From: an uncultured Lachnospiraceae bacterium
Lineage (GTDB): Bacteria > Bacillota > Clostridia > Lachnospirales > Lachnospiraceae
Reading direction: 5' to 3'
DNA: 36,586 nucleotides
Assembly: GCA_947385425.1 (NCBI GenBank)
Contig: CANDKY010000035.1
Span: 1-36,586, forward strand
Below the pieces are notes generated by a model that did not search any database, was not told where the DNA came from, and worked only from the letters and a program-made list of their open reading frames with translations. The position numbers and the translations under genes are program-made. Of this stretch, positions 24,013 through 32,073 are shown piece by piece; the first letter of the stretch is position 1, and each line of letters opens with the position of its first letter.

Positions 24013-25362
24013 ATGAGCAGATTGTTTGGGACAGATGGCGTAAGAGGTGTGGCGAATGAAGAACTGACTCCGCTTTTAGCCATGCAGTTGGGGCAGGCGG
24101 GCGCTTACGTATTGACGAAAGAGAATGCGCATAAGCCCACTATCATGGTGGGATGTGATACACGTATCTCAGGGGATATGCTGGCAAATGCACTGATGGC
24201 AGGGGCATGTTCCGTCGGGGCGAATTGTGTGTATGTGGGAGTGCTGCCGACACCGGCGATTGCCTATCTGACAAGGAAGTATAAAGTGGATGCGGGCGTT
24301 GTTATCTCTGCTTCCCACAATCCGGTGGAGTTTAACGGCATCAAATTTTTTGACGGGGAAGGGTATAAGCTTCCGGATTCTTTGGAGGATGAAATAGAGG
24401 CGTTGATCCGGAGCGGGATGAAGGATGTAAAATTCCCGATCGGGGCAAGTGTAGGCAAGGTAAAATACCGAACCGATGCCAGGGAAGAGTATATTAACCA
24501 TTCGATACGTGCAGTGAACGTGGATTTGCGGGGGCTGAAAATCGTGGTGGACTGTGCGGAAGGCGCGTCCTATTATACTTCGGTGGAAGCCCTGAAGGAA
24601 CTTGGCGGTGAGGTTGTGGCAATCCATAACAGTCCGGACGGAACGAACATCAATGCAAACTGCGGCTCTACGCACATGCAGGAACTCCAGGCAAGGGTCG
24701 TGTATGAAAAGGCACAGATAGGCCTGGCATTCGACGGGGACGCGGACAGATTGCTTGCGGTGGATGAACAGGGAAATATCGTGGACGGCGACCAGATTAT
24801 GGCGATTGTCGGCAGCCATATGAAAAATCAGGGCAGGCTGAACAAAAATATCATTGTGGCTACCGTTATGAGTAACCTGGGATTTTTCATTATGGGAGAA
24901 AAGAATGGCATTAAAATAGAACAGACAAAGGTCGGCGACCGTTATGTGTTGGAGAGGATGAAGGAGATCAGCGCCAGCCTTGGCGGCGAACAGTCAGGGC
25001 ATATTATATTCCTGGATGAGAATACAACGGGAGACGGTCTTTTGAGTGCATTGCATTTGCTGCAGGTAATGGTGGAAACGGGGCAGTCGCTGTCTGAACT
25101 TGCCGGAGTGATGGAAGTGCTGCCGCAGGCATTGGTAAATGCCAAAGTACCCAGCCATAAAAAAGAAAAGTATATGGATTATCCGGAGATCGCGGATGCC
25201 ATTGCAGAACTGGATAAGAAGTTTGCCGGGGAAGGCAGGGTACTGATCCGGCCATCGGGGACAGAACCGTTGGTGCGTGTCATGATCGAGGGGAAAGATA
25301 AGAGCCAGATTGACGGGGAAGCCAGGAAATTGGCAGAACTAATCCAGAATATTATGCTTTAG
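24013..25362 (+). CDS. glmM: Phosphoglucosamine mutase
   Basis: A 449-residue enzyme that converts glucosamine-6-phosphate to glucosamine-1-phosphate for peptidoglycan precursors. It begins with the family motif LFGTDGVRG. The phosphoserine is Ser101 in ISASHNP, the metal loop is DGDADR near 241-246, and the sugar-binding motif GGEQSGH and the phosphate-binding RPSGTEP near the C terminus are present. In other Firmicutes GlmM binds and inhibits CdaA, which fits the shared operon. AAAGGAG lies upstream of the ATG. No clear terminator follows directly. Confidence 0.97.
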   Translation: MSRLFGTDGVRGVANEELTPLLAMQLGQAGAYVLTKENAHKPTIMVGCDTRISGDMLANALMAGACSVGANCVYVGVLPTPAIAYLTRKYKVDAGVVISASHNPVEFNGIKFFDGEGYKLPDSLEDEIEALIRSGMKDVKFPIGASVGKVKYRTDAREEYINHSIRAVNVDLRGLKIVVDCAEGASYYTSVEALKELGGEVVAIHNSPDGTNINANCGSTHMQELQARVVYEKAQIGLAFDGDADRLLAVDEQGNIVDGDQIMAIVGSHMKNQGRLNKNIIVATVMSNLGFFIMGEKNGIKIEQTKVGDRYVLERMKEISASLGGEQSGHIIFLDENTTGDGLLSALHLLQVMVETGQSLSELAGVMEVLPQALVNAKVPSHKKEKYMDYPEIADAIAELDKKFAGEGRVLIRPSGTEPLVRVMIEGKDKSQIDGEARKLAELIQNIML

Positions 25363-25400
25363 GCTTCACAAGCTCATGAAAAAATGATATAGTAAATAGT

Positions 25401-25528
25401 GTGAAATCAAAGATTTCACCATCTTGATTTGAGTGCCCGCAGGAGCGGGCGAATGGGAGTTAGTGCGAAAAAAGTTCTAAAGTGGTAAAGTACAGAATAA
25501 TGGTGTCCTCTGCCGTTTAAGAACTTTT
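25401..25528 (+). other. Structured intergenic leader before the HPr gene
   Basis: Three hairpins occur in the 214-base gap after glmM. GTGAAATC pairs with GATTTCAC around AAA (25401-25419). GCCCGC pairs with GCGGGC around AGGA (25435-25450). AAAAGTTCT pairs with AGAACTTTT (25470-25528). The last has a T-rich end and could be a terminator or attenuator. I cannot assign a riboswitch class. Confidence 0.4.
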
Positions 25529-25576
25529 AGGATTTGCGTAAGATAATGGATGTATGAATTTGGAGGGAAAACGGGT

Positions 25577-25840
25577 ATGGTAAGCCAGAAGGTAGTTATT
25601 AAGAACCCCACGGGACTGCATCTACGGCCGGCAGGCATCCTATGTAAAGAAGCAATGCAATTTAAATCATTGATTACATTTACATTCAGAGAGAATACGG
25701 CAAATGCCAAAAGTGTACTCAGCGTATTGGGTGCATGCGTAAAGTGCGGCGATGAAGTGGAATTCGTATGTGAGGGTGAAGATGAGGAAGAGGCGCTGAA
25801 AGCGCTGATTCATGCCATTGAGAGCGGACTCGGAGAATGA
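25577..25840 (+). CDS. ptsH: HPr family phosphocarrier protein
   Basis: An 87-residue protein of normal HPr length. The phosphorylated His15 sits in NPTGLHLRPAG and the regulatory Ser46 in NAKSVLSVLG. It should therefore work both in sugar phosphotransferase transport and in HPr-kinase-dependent catabolite control. The start at 25577 follows GGAGGG, and the upstream ATG at 25550 lies before that site. It may be one of several HPr-like proteins (the Crh type lacks His15), but with both residues present this one is a functional HPr. No ptsI follows. Confidence 0.92.
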   Translation: MVSQKVVIKNPTGLHLRPAGILCKEAMQFKSLITFTFRENTANAKSVLSVLGACVKCGDEVEFVCEGEDEEEALKALIHAIESGLGE

Positions 25841-25901
25841 CGGCATCAGGTAATGCTTTATGGAATGGCAGTGTGTAAGTACGGTTAGTTAGGACAATAT
25901 G

Positions 25902-25926
25902 CCGGCTCCCTGGAGCCGGTTTTTGT
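25902..25926 (+). terminator. Terminator after the HPr gene
   Basis: CCGGCTC (25902-25908) pairs with GAGCCGG (25913-25919) around a four-base loop and is followed by a T-run. Confidence 0.88.
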
Positions 25927-25943
25927 ATGTTTAAGGGGTTTGA

Positions 25944-26165
25944 GGAACCGGAAACAGCATCTCCCCTGGAAGAACCCCAGTGGAATAGCTGGCCATGCAT
26001 TTTGGACAGATATTTCACTGCCGGAAATGGGTACTGGAAGGGGGGATGCGGTACTGGAAACAGCATCCCCCCTGGAAGAACCCCAGTGGAATAGCTGGCC
26101 ATGCATTTTGGACAGATATTCCACCGCCGGAAATGGGTATTGGAAGGGGGGATGCGGTACTGGAA
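25944..26165 (+). repeat. Two-unit palindromic repeat array upstream of leuA
   Basis: Three copies of a 10-base motif (GGAACCGGAA at 25944, GGTACTGGAA at 26050 and 26156) are spaced exactly 106 bases apart. Each 96-base interval is a palindrome. An outer stem (GCATCYCCCC with GGGGGGATGC) and an inner stem (CAGTGGAATA with TATTYCACTG or a near match) surround a loop containing GGCCATGCATT and GGAC. The array ends two bases before the leuA ribosome site. The same architecture with different stem sequences occurs at 34773-34988. Frames read antisense through it are unlikely to be genes. Confidence 0.85.
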
Positions 26166-26177
26166 TAGGAGGAAATT

Positions 26178-27866
26178 ATGTTAAATTATAGCAGGTATCG
26201 CCGGAATCCCGTAGTGGATTACCCGGAAAGGGAATGGCCGAACAAGGAAATAGAGAAAGCGCCCGTATGGTGCAGTGTGGATTTAAGGGACGGCAATCAG
26301 GCTTTGATAGATCCGATGGTAGTGGATGAGAAAATCGAGATGTTCCAATATTTGATTAAGCTGGGCTTTAAAGAGATAGAGATTGGTTTCCCGGCGGCCA
26401 GCCAGATTGAATTTGATTTTCTGCGCCAGTTGGTTGACCGGAAGATGATACCGGACGATGTAACCGTGCAGGTGCTGACACAATGCAGGGAAGAATTGAT
26501 TGACAGGACATTTGAGGCAATAGAGGGCTGCAAGCAGGCAATTGTCCACATATACAATTCAACATCTACGTTGCAAAGGGATGTAGTATTCGGGATGGAT
26601 AAGGATCAGATTACCAATATAGCGATACAGGGGACGCGGATGGTCAAAGAGCGGGCAGGGAAGTTTCCGGGTAAGATTGTTCTGGAATACTCGCCGGAAA
26701 GCTTTACGGGAACAGAACTGGATTATGCATTGGAGATCTGTACAGCAGTGCAGGAAGCATGGGGGGCAACCAAAGAGGAACCAATTATTATCAATCTTCC
26801 GTCTACCGTGGAAATGACAACCCCGAATGTATATGCGGATCGGATTGAATGGATGGACAGGCATTTTAAGGACAGGGAGAGCATAATTTTGAGTGTGCAT
26901 CCGCACAATGACCGCGGAACCGGTGTGGCAAGCGCGGAGTTGTCGCTGTTAGCAGGCGCGCAGCGTGTGGAAGGGACATTATTCGGCAATGGGGAGAGGA
27001 CCGGCAATGTGGATGTTCTCAACATTGCATACAATATGTTTTCACAGGGGATCGATCCCGGGCTGCATGTGGAGAAAATCAATGAGAGCATAGAAATTTA
27101 TGAGAGATGCTGTAAAATACCGGTCCATCCAAGGCATCCCTATGCGGGAAAGATGGTATTTACCGCATTTTCCGGTTCCCACCAGGATGCCATTAATAAG
27201 GGCGTAAAAGCAATGCAGGAACGGAAGAGCGAAATATGGCAGGTTCCGTATCTGCCGATTGATCCGGCGGATATCGGCAGGGAGTACGAGCCGATCGTGC
27301 GTATTAATTCGCAGTCCGGGAAAGGCGGGGTGGCATTTATCATGGATACTTACTTCGGATTCAAACTGCCGAAAAGTATGCATAGGGAGTTTGCGAATGT
27401 CATCCAGAAGATTTCGGAAAAGCAGGGTGAAGTATCACCGGATCAGATTATGGAGCAGTTCCGTCTGGAATATCTGGATCGGAAGGAGCCGCTGCATTTT
27501 AAGAAGCTGCGGGTGGATGACCTTAGTGATGAGATAACATCAGAGTTTGATACGAGGGTTACTATCGTATATACGGATCATGGAACGGAGAAGAGGTTTG
27601 AGGCAGTAGGCAACGGGCCGATTGATGCGGTGAAACGCGGCCTTCAGGAAGAACTGGGAGAGGGAATGAAGATATTGGATTACGAAGAGCACGCATTGCA
27701 GAGCGGCTCCAATTCGCAGGCGGCAGCTTATATACACCTGCTGGATGTGGATACCGGAAGTGTTACGTACGGCGTCGGGGTAAGTTCCAATATTACGCGG
27801 GCATCGGTGAGAGCGATCTTTTCGGCTGTGAACAGGCTGGGGATCGGAAACAGAAAATCCTTGTAG
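26178..27866 (+). CDS. leuA: 2-isopropylmalate synthase
   Basis: A 562-residue enzyme that condenses acetyl-CoA and 2-ketoisovalerate in the first committed step of leucine synthesis. The HMGL-like TIM barrel begins near VWCSVDLRDGNQAL, includes SVHPHNDRGTGVASAEL and ends with GNGERTGNVD. The C-terminal regulatory domain, which binds leucine in this family, covers about 440-555. The N terminus NYSRYRRNPVVDYPEREWP is typical of the longer type of LeuA. AGGAGG lies right after the palindromic array and just before the ATG. Other leu genes are not adjacent, and a strong terminator follows, so it is a single-gene unit. Confidence 0.95.
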   Translation: MLNYSRYRRNPVVDYPEREWPNKEIEKAPVWCSVDLRDGNQALIDPMVVDEKIEMFQYLIKLGFKEIEIGFPAASQIEFDFLRQLVDRKMIPDDVTVQVLTQCREELIDRTFEAIEGCKQAIVHIYNSTSTLQRDVVFGMDKDQITNIAIQGTRMVKERAGKFPGKIVLEYSPESFTGTELDYALEICTAVQEAWGATKEEPIIINLPSTVEMTTPNVYADRIEWMDRHFKDRESIILSVHPHNDRGTGVASAELSLLAGAQRVEGTLFGNGERTGNVDVLNIAYNMFSQGIDPGLHVEKINESIEIYERCCKIPVHPRHPYAGKMVFTAFSGSHQDAINKGVKAMQERKSEIWQVPYLPIDPADIGREYEPIVRINSQSGKGGVAFIMDTYFGFKLPKSMHREFANVIQKISEKQGEVSPDQIMEQFRLEYLDRKEPLHFKKLRVDDLSDEITSEFDTRVTIVYTDHGTEKRFEAVGNGPIDAVKRGLQEELGEGMKILDYEEHALQSGSNSQAAAYIHLLDVDTGSVTYGVGVSSNITRASVRAIFSAVNRLGIGNRKSL

Positions 27867-27880
27867 TACGCAAAAGGCAT

Positions 27881-27915
27881 GAAAAAAGTTCCCCGGTATC
27901 CGGGGAACTTTTTTC
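27881..27915. terminator. Strong bidirectional terminator after leuA
   Basis: GAAAAAAGTTCCCCGG (27881-27896) pairs perfectly with CCGGGGAACTTTTTTC (27900-27915) around TAT. It has a T-run on both strands, so it serves leuA and the convergent lipoprotein gene. Confidence 0.95.
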
Positions 27916-27922
27916 ATGCACA

Positions 27923-28004
27923 GGGGTGCGTAAAGAAATTAGCAGCTTTGCTGCACGCACCCCGCGCAACGAGTAGGGGAAAAGCCTCCCCTACTCGATT
28001 ATGC
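27923..28004. repeat. Dispersed hairpin repeat, copy 2 (complete)
   Basis: GGGGTGCGT (27923-27931) pairs with ACGCACCCC (27955-27963), enclosing GCAGC with GCTGC. Next comes CGAGTAGGGGA (27970-27980) pairing with TCCCCTACTCG (27987-27997). From 27948 onward it matches window positions 1-58. It lies directly after the stop of the minus-strand lipoprotein gene. Confidence 0.7.
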
Positions 28005-29215
28005 TATTTTTTTACCGATGACTGGTAAGTCGTTCCGTCTGCCTTAAAGGAAGCGCCCTGTTTTGCAATGCAGATCATGGTTTTGCCCGTATTGACCTCT
28101 ACTTCATTGCCGTCATCATCGTAATATTTGGTAGGTTCATAATCGGTGCTCTTTTTCCACGTTACATGGATACCTTTTCCGTTTGTGAAGAAATAGCCGT
28201 CCCTTGTCGTGTCATGTACCTGGAAAGCAAGGTAGTCTTTCGCATCCCTTACTTCATGGTATGTAAACTGGACGAAAACATTTTTGAATGCAAGCTGCTG
28301 GTTGCTGTTAGCGGCATCGACATCCGCTTTTCCGTAAATGGTACGGTAGTATAAACCGTCGGATTCATTATAAGAAAAAGCGCTTTTTGTAATCGGGTAC
28401 GCAGGCGTCATATCAATCTCTTTGGCAGAGATAGCATCGCTGTATTGCTCCAGTGTATTCGGTTCTTTGGAAGAAGCGAACTTAAAGTGATCCGGATGAT
28501 AATAGCCGTCACGGTAAGTTTTGGAGATACTGAATTTCTCTATACCTTTGTTGATCCCGTCGGCGCTTGCGTACGCATTGTGGGGTGCTTTCTTGTCGGT
28601 CGCACGGAAAAAGGTACCTTCATAAAGGCCGTCTGTCCTCTTATCGCCGTAAGCACATCCCGTGATATGGTCGGTATCGGATTTTTCTACAATTTCATTG
28701 ATATAGTAAGGGCCGCCGAAATGTAAATAAATGGAATCCCACTCAAAAGCCCAATATACAAAATAATCACGGCAGCTTCTTACATTGCCGATACGATCCA
28801 GTTTCTCCCAGTCCTTGATGACGGCCATGGTTCTGGTAATTCCGCCTTCTACAGGGCATTCATAAAGAATATCTGCCTTGGAAATATTGTAATGGGGCAG
28901 TGCGGCGGTATCATTCGGCACCATAATGGCGATAGGGCGGGCATTTTCCAGGCTGCCGTCAATCCATTCATTCGTCAGGGTACTTCTGACCATTCCTTCC
29001 GCCGGGGGAGCTTCGTCGTCTTCATTCTGATTTTCTTCAGGAGCGGGTTCTTCTTCCTCAATAGACTGCTCACCTTGATCTTCTGCCTCCGGTTGCTTTT
29101 CAATAACCTGTGCTACTGCGGGTGCATCATCATTTTCTTCTTCTTTTTTTCCACAGCCGAACAATAAGAGTGTGGAGGATAATGCTATGAGAAGAAGTAC
29201 TTGTGATCGTTTCAT
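28004..29215 (-). CDS. DUF3048 family lipoprotein
   Basis: A 403-residue secreted lipoprotein. The signal peptide (about 1-20) ends in a lipobox with LLFGCGKK, giving Cys21 as the lipidated residue. A low-complexity acidic linker (about 25-75) is followed by the DUF3048 region: SLENARPIAIMVPNDTAALPHYNISKADILYECPVEGGITRTMAVI, then GNVRSCRDYFVYWAFEWDSIYLHFGG. This resembles Bacillus YerB, whose function is not established. The ATG at 29215 is preceded by a GAGG-type site. It is transcribed alone, between the leuA terminator and the rhamnose gene. Confidence 0.9.
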   Translation of the reverse strand: MKRSQVLLLIALSSTLLLFGCGKKEEENDDAPAVAQVIEKQPEAEDQGEQSIEEEEPAPEENQNEDDEAPPAEGMVRSTLTNEWIDGSLENARPIAIMVPNDTAALPHYNISKADILYECPVEGGITRTMAVIKDWEKLDRIGNVRSCRDYFVYWAFEWDSIYLHFGGPYYINEIVEKSDTDHITGCAYGDKRTDGLYEGTFFRATDKKAPHNAYASADGINKGIEKFSISKTYRDGYYHPDHFKFASSKEPNTLEQYSDAISAKEIDMTPAYPITKSAFSYNESDGLYYRTIYGKADVDAANSNQQLAFKNVFVQFTYHEVRDAKDYLAFQVHDTTRDGYFFTNGKGIHVTWKKSTDYEPTKYYDDDGNEVEVNTGKTMICIAKQGASFKADGTTYQSSVKK

Positions 29216-29328
29216 AATCTAATCCTCGCTTTCATATTAATTTGATATATTTATATTGGCAGCAAATTTAACCTGCCTGCAATGGCACCAAAATCGATTC
29301 AGACAATAACCGTTGCGGCAGAAATACA

Positions 29329-29352
29329 TAACCTGACGATAAAATCAGGTTA
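29329..29352. promoter_or_regulatory. Palindrome in the lipoprotein/rfbD divergent region
   Basis: TAACCTGA-N8-TCAGGTTA has perfect 8-base arms in the 301-base gap between the DUF3048 lipoprotein and rfbD genes. It could be an operator. The rest of the gap is AT-rich, with no gene. Confidence 0.4.
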
Positions 29353-29516
29353 CTGACCAAAAACACCACGAATGCAATTATAACACAGAAAATCGACATA
29401 GTCACTAGAAAATGGAGGAAAAAACTATACAAATTTCTTAAGAATTTATGATGGATTCTTAGAAATATGCGCAAGAGCCGGAAGAAATCTGCTTGCATAA
29501 AAAGGAAGGGGGTTGT

Positions 29517-30437
29517 ATGATAAAAGCATCATATACGCATAGGAAAGGAATGGAAGGAATGGAAGGAATAAAAGGAAGAAAGAAAATTATTGTCACCGGA
29601 TGCAACGGTCAGTTAGGGATTGCGATAAATAAGCAATATATGGGAAATACAGAATATGAGTTAGTGAATACGGATGTGGCGGAGCTGAATATCACGGATA
29701 TCGATCAGGTGCTGGGGATGGTGAGGGAGGTAAAGCCCTATGCTATTATCAACTGTGCAGCCCATACGAATGTCAATGCATGTGAGACGGATGTGGATAA
29801 TGCTTACCGTATCAATGCGATTGGGGCAAGAAATCTGGCAGTGGCGGCCACGGAGACAGGGGCGAAACTGGTACAGGTGTCTACGGATTATGTATTTTCC
29901 GGGAAAGCGGACAAGCCTTATCTGGAGTTTGACAGGACGGATCCGCAGGGGGTTTATGGGGCTTCCAAGCTGGCAGGGGAGAATTTTGTCAGGGATTTTG
30001 CAAAAAATTATTTTATTATCCGGACAGCTTGGCTATACGGGACAGGGAAAAATTTTGTGAAAACAATGCTTAAATTGTCAGAGACGAGGGATATGGTTAA
30101 GGTGGTCGATGATCAGATCGGGACACCGACCAGTGCGGACGAGCTGGCAAAAGCGATTGTGTATCTGCTTCCTACAGATAATTACGGGATTTTCCATGGC
30201 ACCTGTGAAGGATATTGTAGCTGGGCGGATTTTACAAAAGAAATTTTCCGTCTGGCAGGCAGAAAGACGGCAGTGGAGGCAATAAGTACGCAAGAGTACG
30301 AGAAGGAAAACCCGTCTTCCGCCCCCAGGCCGGCATATTCCGTATTGGAGAATTATATGCTGCGGCTTACGGCAGATTACCGCTTTGCAGACTGGCATGA
30401 TGCATTTGCCGATTACATGAAAGGGGCAGAGGGCTGA
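29517..30437 (+). CDS. rfbD: dTDP-4-dehydrorhamnose reductase
   Basis: A 306-residue short-chain dehydrogenase that makes dTDP-L-rhamnose, the last step of the pathway. The NAD(P)-binding motif GCNGQLG (in IIVTGCNGQLGIAI) is near the N terminus. VQVSTDYVFSG and the active-site pair YGASKLAGE (Tyr and Lys) are present, as is GTPTSADELAKAI. I start at 29517 after AAGGAAGGGGG. A 9-base GGAATGGAA repeat just downstream creates two more in-frame ATGs, and the family's usual N terminus begins close to the last of these. rfbA, rfbB and rfbC are not in the window. Confidence 0.93.
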   Translation: MIKASYTHRKGMEGMEGIKGRKKIIVTGCNGQLGIAINKQYMGNTEYELVNTDVAELNITDIDQVLGMVREVKPYAIINCAAHTNVNACETDVDNAYRINAIGARNLAVAATETGAKLVQVSTDYVFSGKADKPYLEFDRTDPQGVYGASKLAGENFVRDFAKNYFIIRTAWLYGTGKNFVKTMLKLSETRDMVKVVDDQIGTPTSADELAKAIVYLLPTDNYGIFHGTCEGYCSWADFTKEIFRLAGRKTAVEAISTQEYEKENPSSAPRPAYSVLENYMLRLTADYRFADWHDAFADYMKGAEG

Positions 30438-30471
30438 AAGGGACGGCAGCCGGGAGAGGTAAGGACTTAAG

Positions 30472-30930
30472 ATGGATTTTATAATGGATTTGCTGCGCAA
30501 CCGTATTTTTATTGCATCAATCAGCGGGTGGTTTGTGGCCCAGGTACTGAAAACGCTGATTTATATGTGGTTTAACCGGAAGTTTCTGGCGGAACGGCTG
30601 GTAGGGAGCGGCGGGATGCCAAGTTCCCATTCCGCCACTGTCTGTGCGCTGGCGACTGCAGCGGGGATGGAATACGGGGGCGGGAGTTTTGAATTTGCGA
30701 TGGCGTTGGTATTTGCTATTGTGGTTATGTATGATGCGATCGGTGTCAGGAGGGAGACAGGGATACAGGCAAGGGTTTTAAATGAAATGCTGGATATGTT
30801 TCACAAGATGGGAAAGGAAATGAGCGTGGAAGAGAAGCTGAAGGAGTTTGTGGGGCATACTCCTTTGCAGGTGCTGATGGGGGCTTTGCTGGGGATAGGT
30901 ATAGCAGTGGCGGTGTATGCGTTTGGATGA
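30472..30930 (+). CDS. Divergent PAP2 family membrane protein (YuiD-like)
   Basis: A 152-residue protein with about four hydrophobic segments. The conserved phosphatase-like motif GSGGMPSSHSATVCALATA and the later YDAIGVRRETGIQARVLNEML match the divergent PAP2 (DUF212, YuiD) family. The first two motifs of true PAP2 enzymes are altered, so phosphatase activity is not assured. It starts 34 bases after rfbD and probably shares its transcript. A role in lipid-linked sugar carrier recycling is possible from context only. Confidence 0.88.
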   Translation: MDFIMDLLRNRIFIASISGWFVAQVLKTLIYMWFNRKFLAERLVGSGGMPSSHSATVCALATAAGMEYGGGSFEFAMALVFAIVVMYDAIGVRRETGIQARVLNEMLDMFHKMGKEMSVEEKLKEFVGHTPLQVLMGALLGIGIAVAVYAFG

Positions 30931-30949
30931 GAGGGTATAAGGGGATGGC

Positions 30950-31786
30950 CTACCATTTCTTTCTGTATTCCAGAGGCGTCATACCTTCGGATTTTTTGAA
31001 TACCTTTATAAAATACCCGGCATCCTGGAAACCGCAGCTCTGGGCGATGGATTCCACGGAGCCGTCACTGAACCGCAGCATGGATTTGGCATGGGAAATG
31101 CGCCTGGCGGTGAGGTCTTCCGAGAGGTTGGAACCGAAAGTCTTGCGGTATTCCCTGGACAGGTGGTATTTGCTGATAAAAAACTGGGAGGAAAGCAGTT
31201 CCAGGGTGATTTTTTCCCCATAATGTTCCTCCAGATAGGCGTGTATCTGGTTAAGTTTTTCCAGGATGGAGTATTCTCCGGAATGCTCCGTCCTGTTTTC
31301 GGTGAAACAGAGGGTGATGAGGTCGGTAATGTATTTGTGGGATATAATGTCCGCCAGGGAAGCAGTATCCTGCTGTGCCTGGTAAAGCTGGGAGAGGGTG
31401 TTGGTAAACAGGACAAGGTTCCGCGGGCGGAAGAGGAAAGGGTTGCCCTGTTGTTTATAGGATTCATAATATTCCGCAGCGTCTTTGCCGTTGAAATGGA
31501 CCCACATAAGGCTCCAGGGGGCATTGGCGCTGCTTTCATGTGAATAGGGGTGTGTACAGTCCAGCCATACACAGTCGCCTGCTGACAGGGAATATGTTTT
31601 GGCTTCGTAGGACAGAATGCCTTCCCCGTCCAGGACGGCAAAAAAGAGGAAAGAACTGAGGTTCTGGCGTTTGCTGATATGGGGTTCCAGGCTTTGCAGG
31701 GTGCCTACTTCCTGTACATAGAGGTAATGTTCCCTGGCGTATTGGGACGGGGTGGAAATAATGCGGTTGGATGTGGATTTTGCCAT
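30950..31786 (-). CDS. AraC family transcriptional regulator
   Basis: A 278-residue regulator. The N-terminal cupin-like sensing domain (about 20-150) has LSAGDCVWLDCTHPYSHES and WSLMWVHFNG. The C-terminal pair of helix-turn-helix motifs (about 180-275) includes LLSSQFFISKYHLSREYRKTFG and SIAQSCGFQDAGYFIKVFKKSEGMTPLEYRK. This type usually responds to sugars or related small molecules. It is convergent with the PAP2-like gene (20 bases between stops) and divergent from the GT-C-like gene at 32074, which may be a target. Confidence 0.93.
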   Translation of the reverse strand: MAKSTSNRIISTPSQYAREHYLYVQEVGTLQSLEPHISKRQNLSSFLFFAVLDGEGILSYEAKTYSLSAGDCVWLDCTHPYSHESSANAPWSLMWVHFNGKDAAEYYESYKQQGNPFLFRPRNLVLFTNTLSQLYQAQQDTASLADIISHKYITDLITLCFTENRTEHSGEYSILEKLNQIHAYLEEHYGEKITLELLSSQFFISKYHLSREYRKTFGSNLSEDLTARRISHAKSMLRFSDGSVESIAQSCGFQDAGYFIKVFKKSEGMTPLEYRKKW

Positions 31787-31989
31787 CTCTTTGTCTCCTT
31801 TGGAAGGAAAAATACGGGTGGGATTTCTGCAGCAATATTTTACTATTTTGACGCAATATTATATGTTGATACTTGTATTATACAATAGTATACTCCCTAA
31901 AGGAAGAGCAAAATTAAACAATGGGTGATACTGTCGGCGTGAGTGTTTCCGTTTACGGGGGTGCCGGGATAGGTCTGTTTGTATTGTCC

Positions 31990-32036
31990 GGGGTGCTGCG
32001 AACCCTGGGAAGTTTAAGTTAATGACATTACATGTG
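31990..32036 (+). repeat. Dispersed TTAATGACATT repeat, divergent copy 3
   Basis: GGGAAGTTTAAGTTAATGACATT resembles the minus strand of the copies at 78 and 6768 (GGGAAGCTTAAGTGAATGACATT), with a related CTGCG block upstream. It lies in the 287-base gap between the AraC-type gene and the membrane protein at 32074. The gap shows no gene. Confidence 0.5.
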
Positions 32037-32073
32037 AATGGTATGGCATGAATAGGTAAAGAAAGGGGAGGAT

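Noticed and set aside
25719..26124. Minus-strand open frames through the leuA-proximal array (and a similar one at 34703-34930)
   Set aside because: They are created by the repeated palindromes, lack convincing ribosome sites and resemble each other only because the repeat family does. They are likely spurious proteins.
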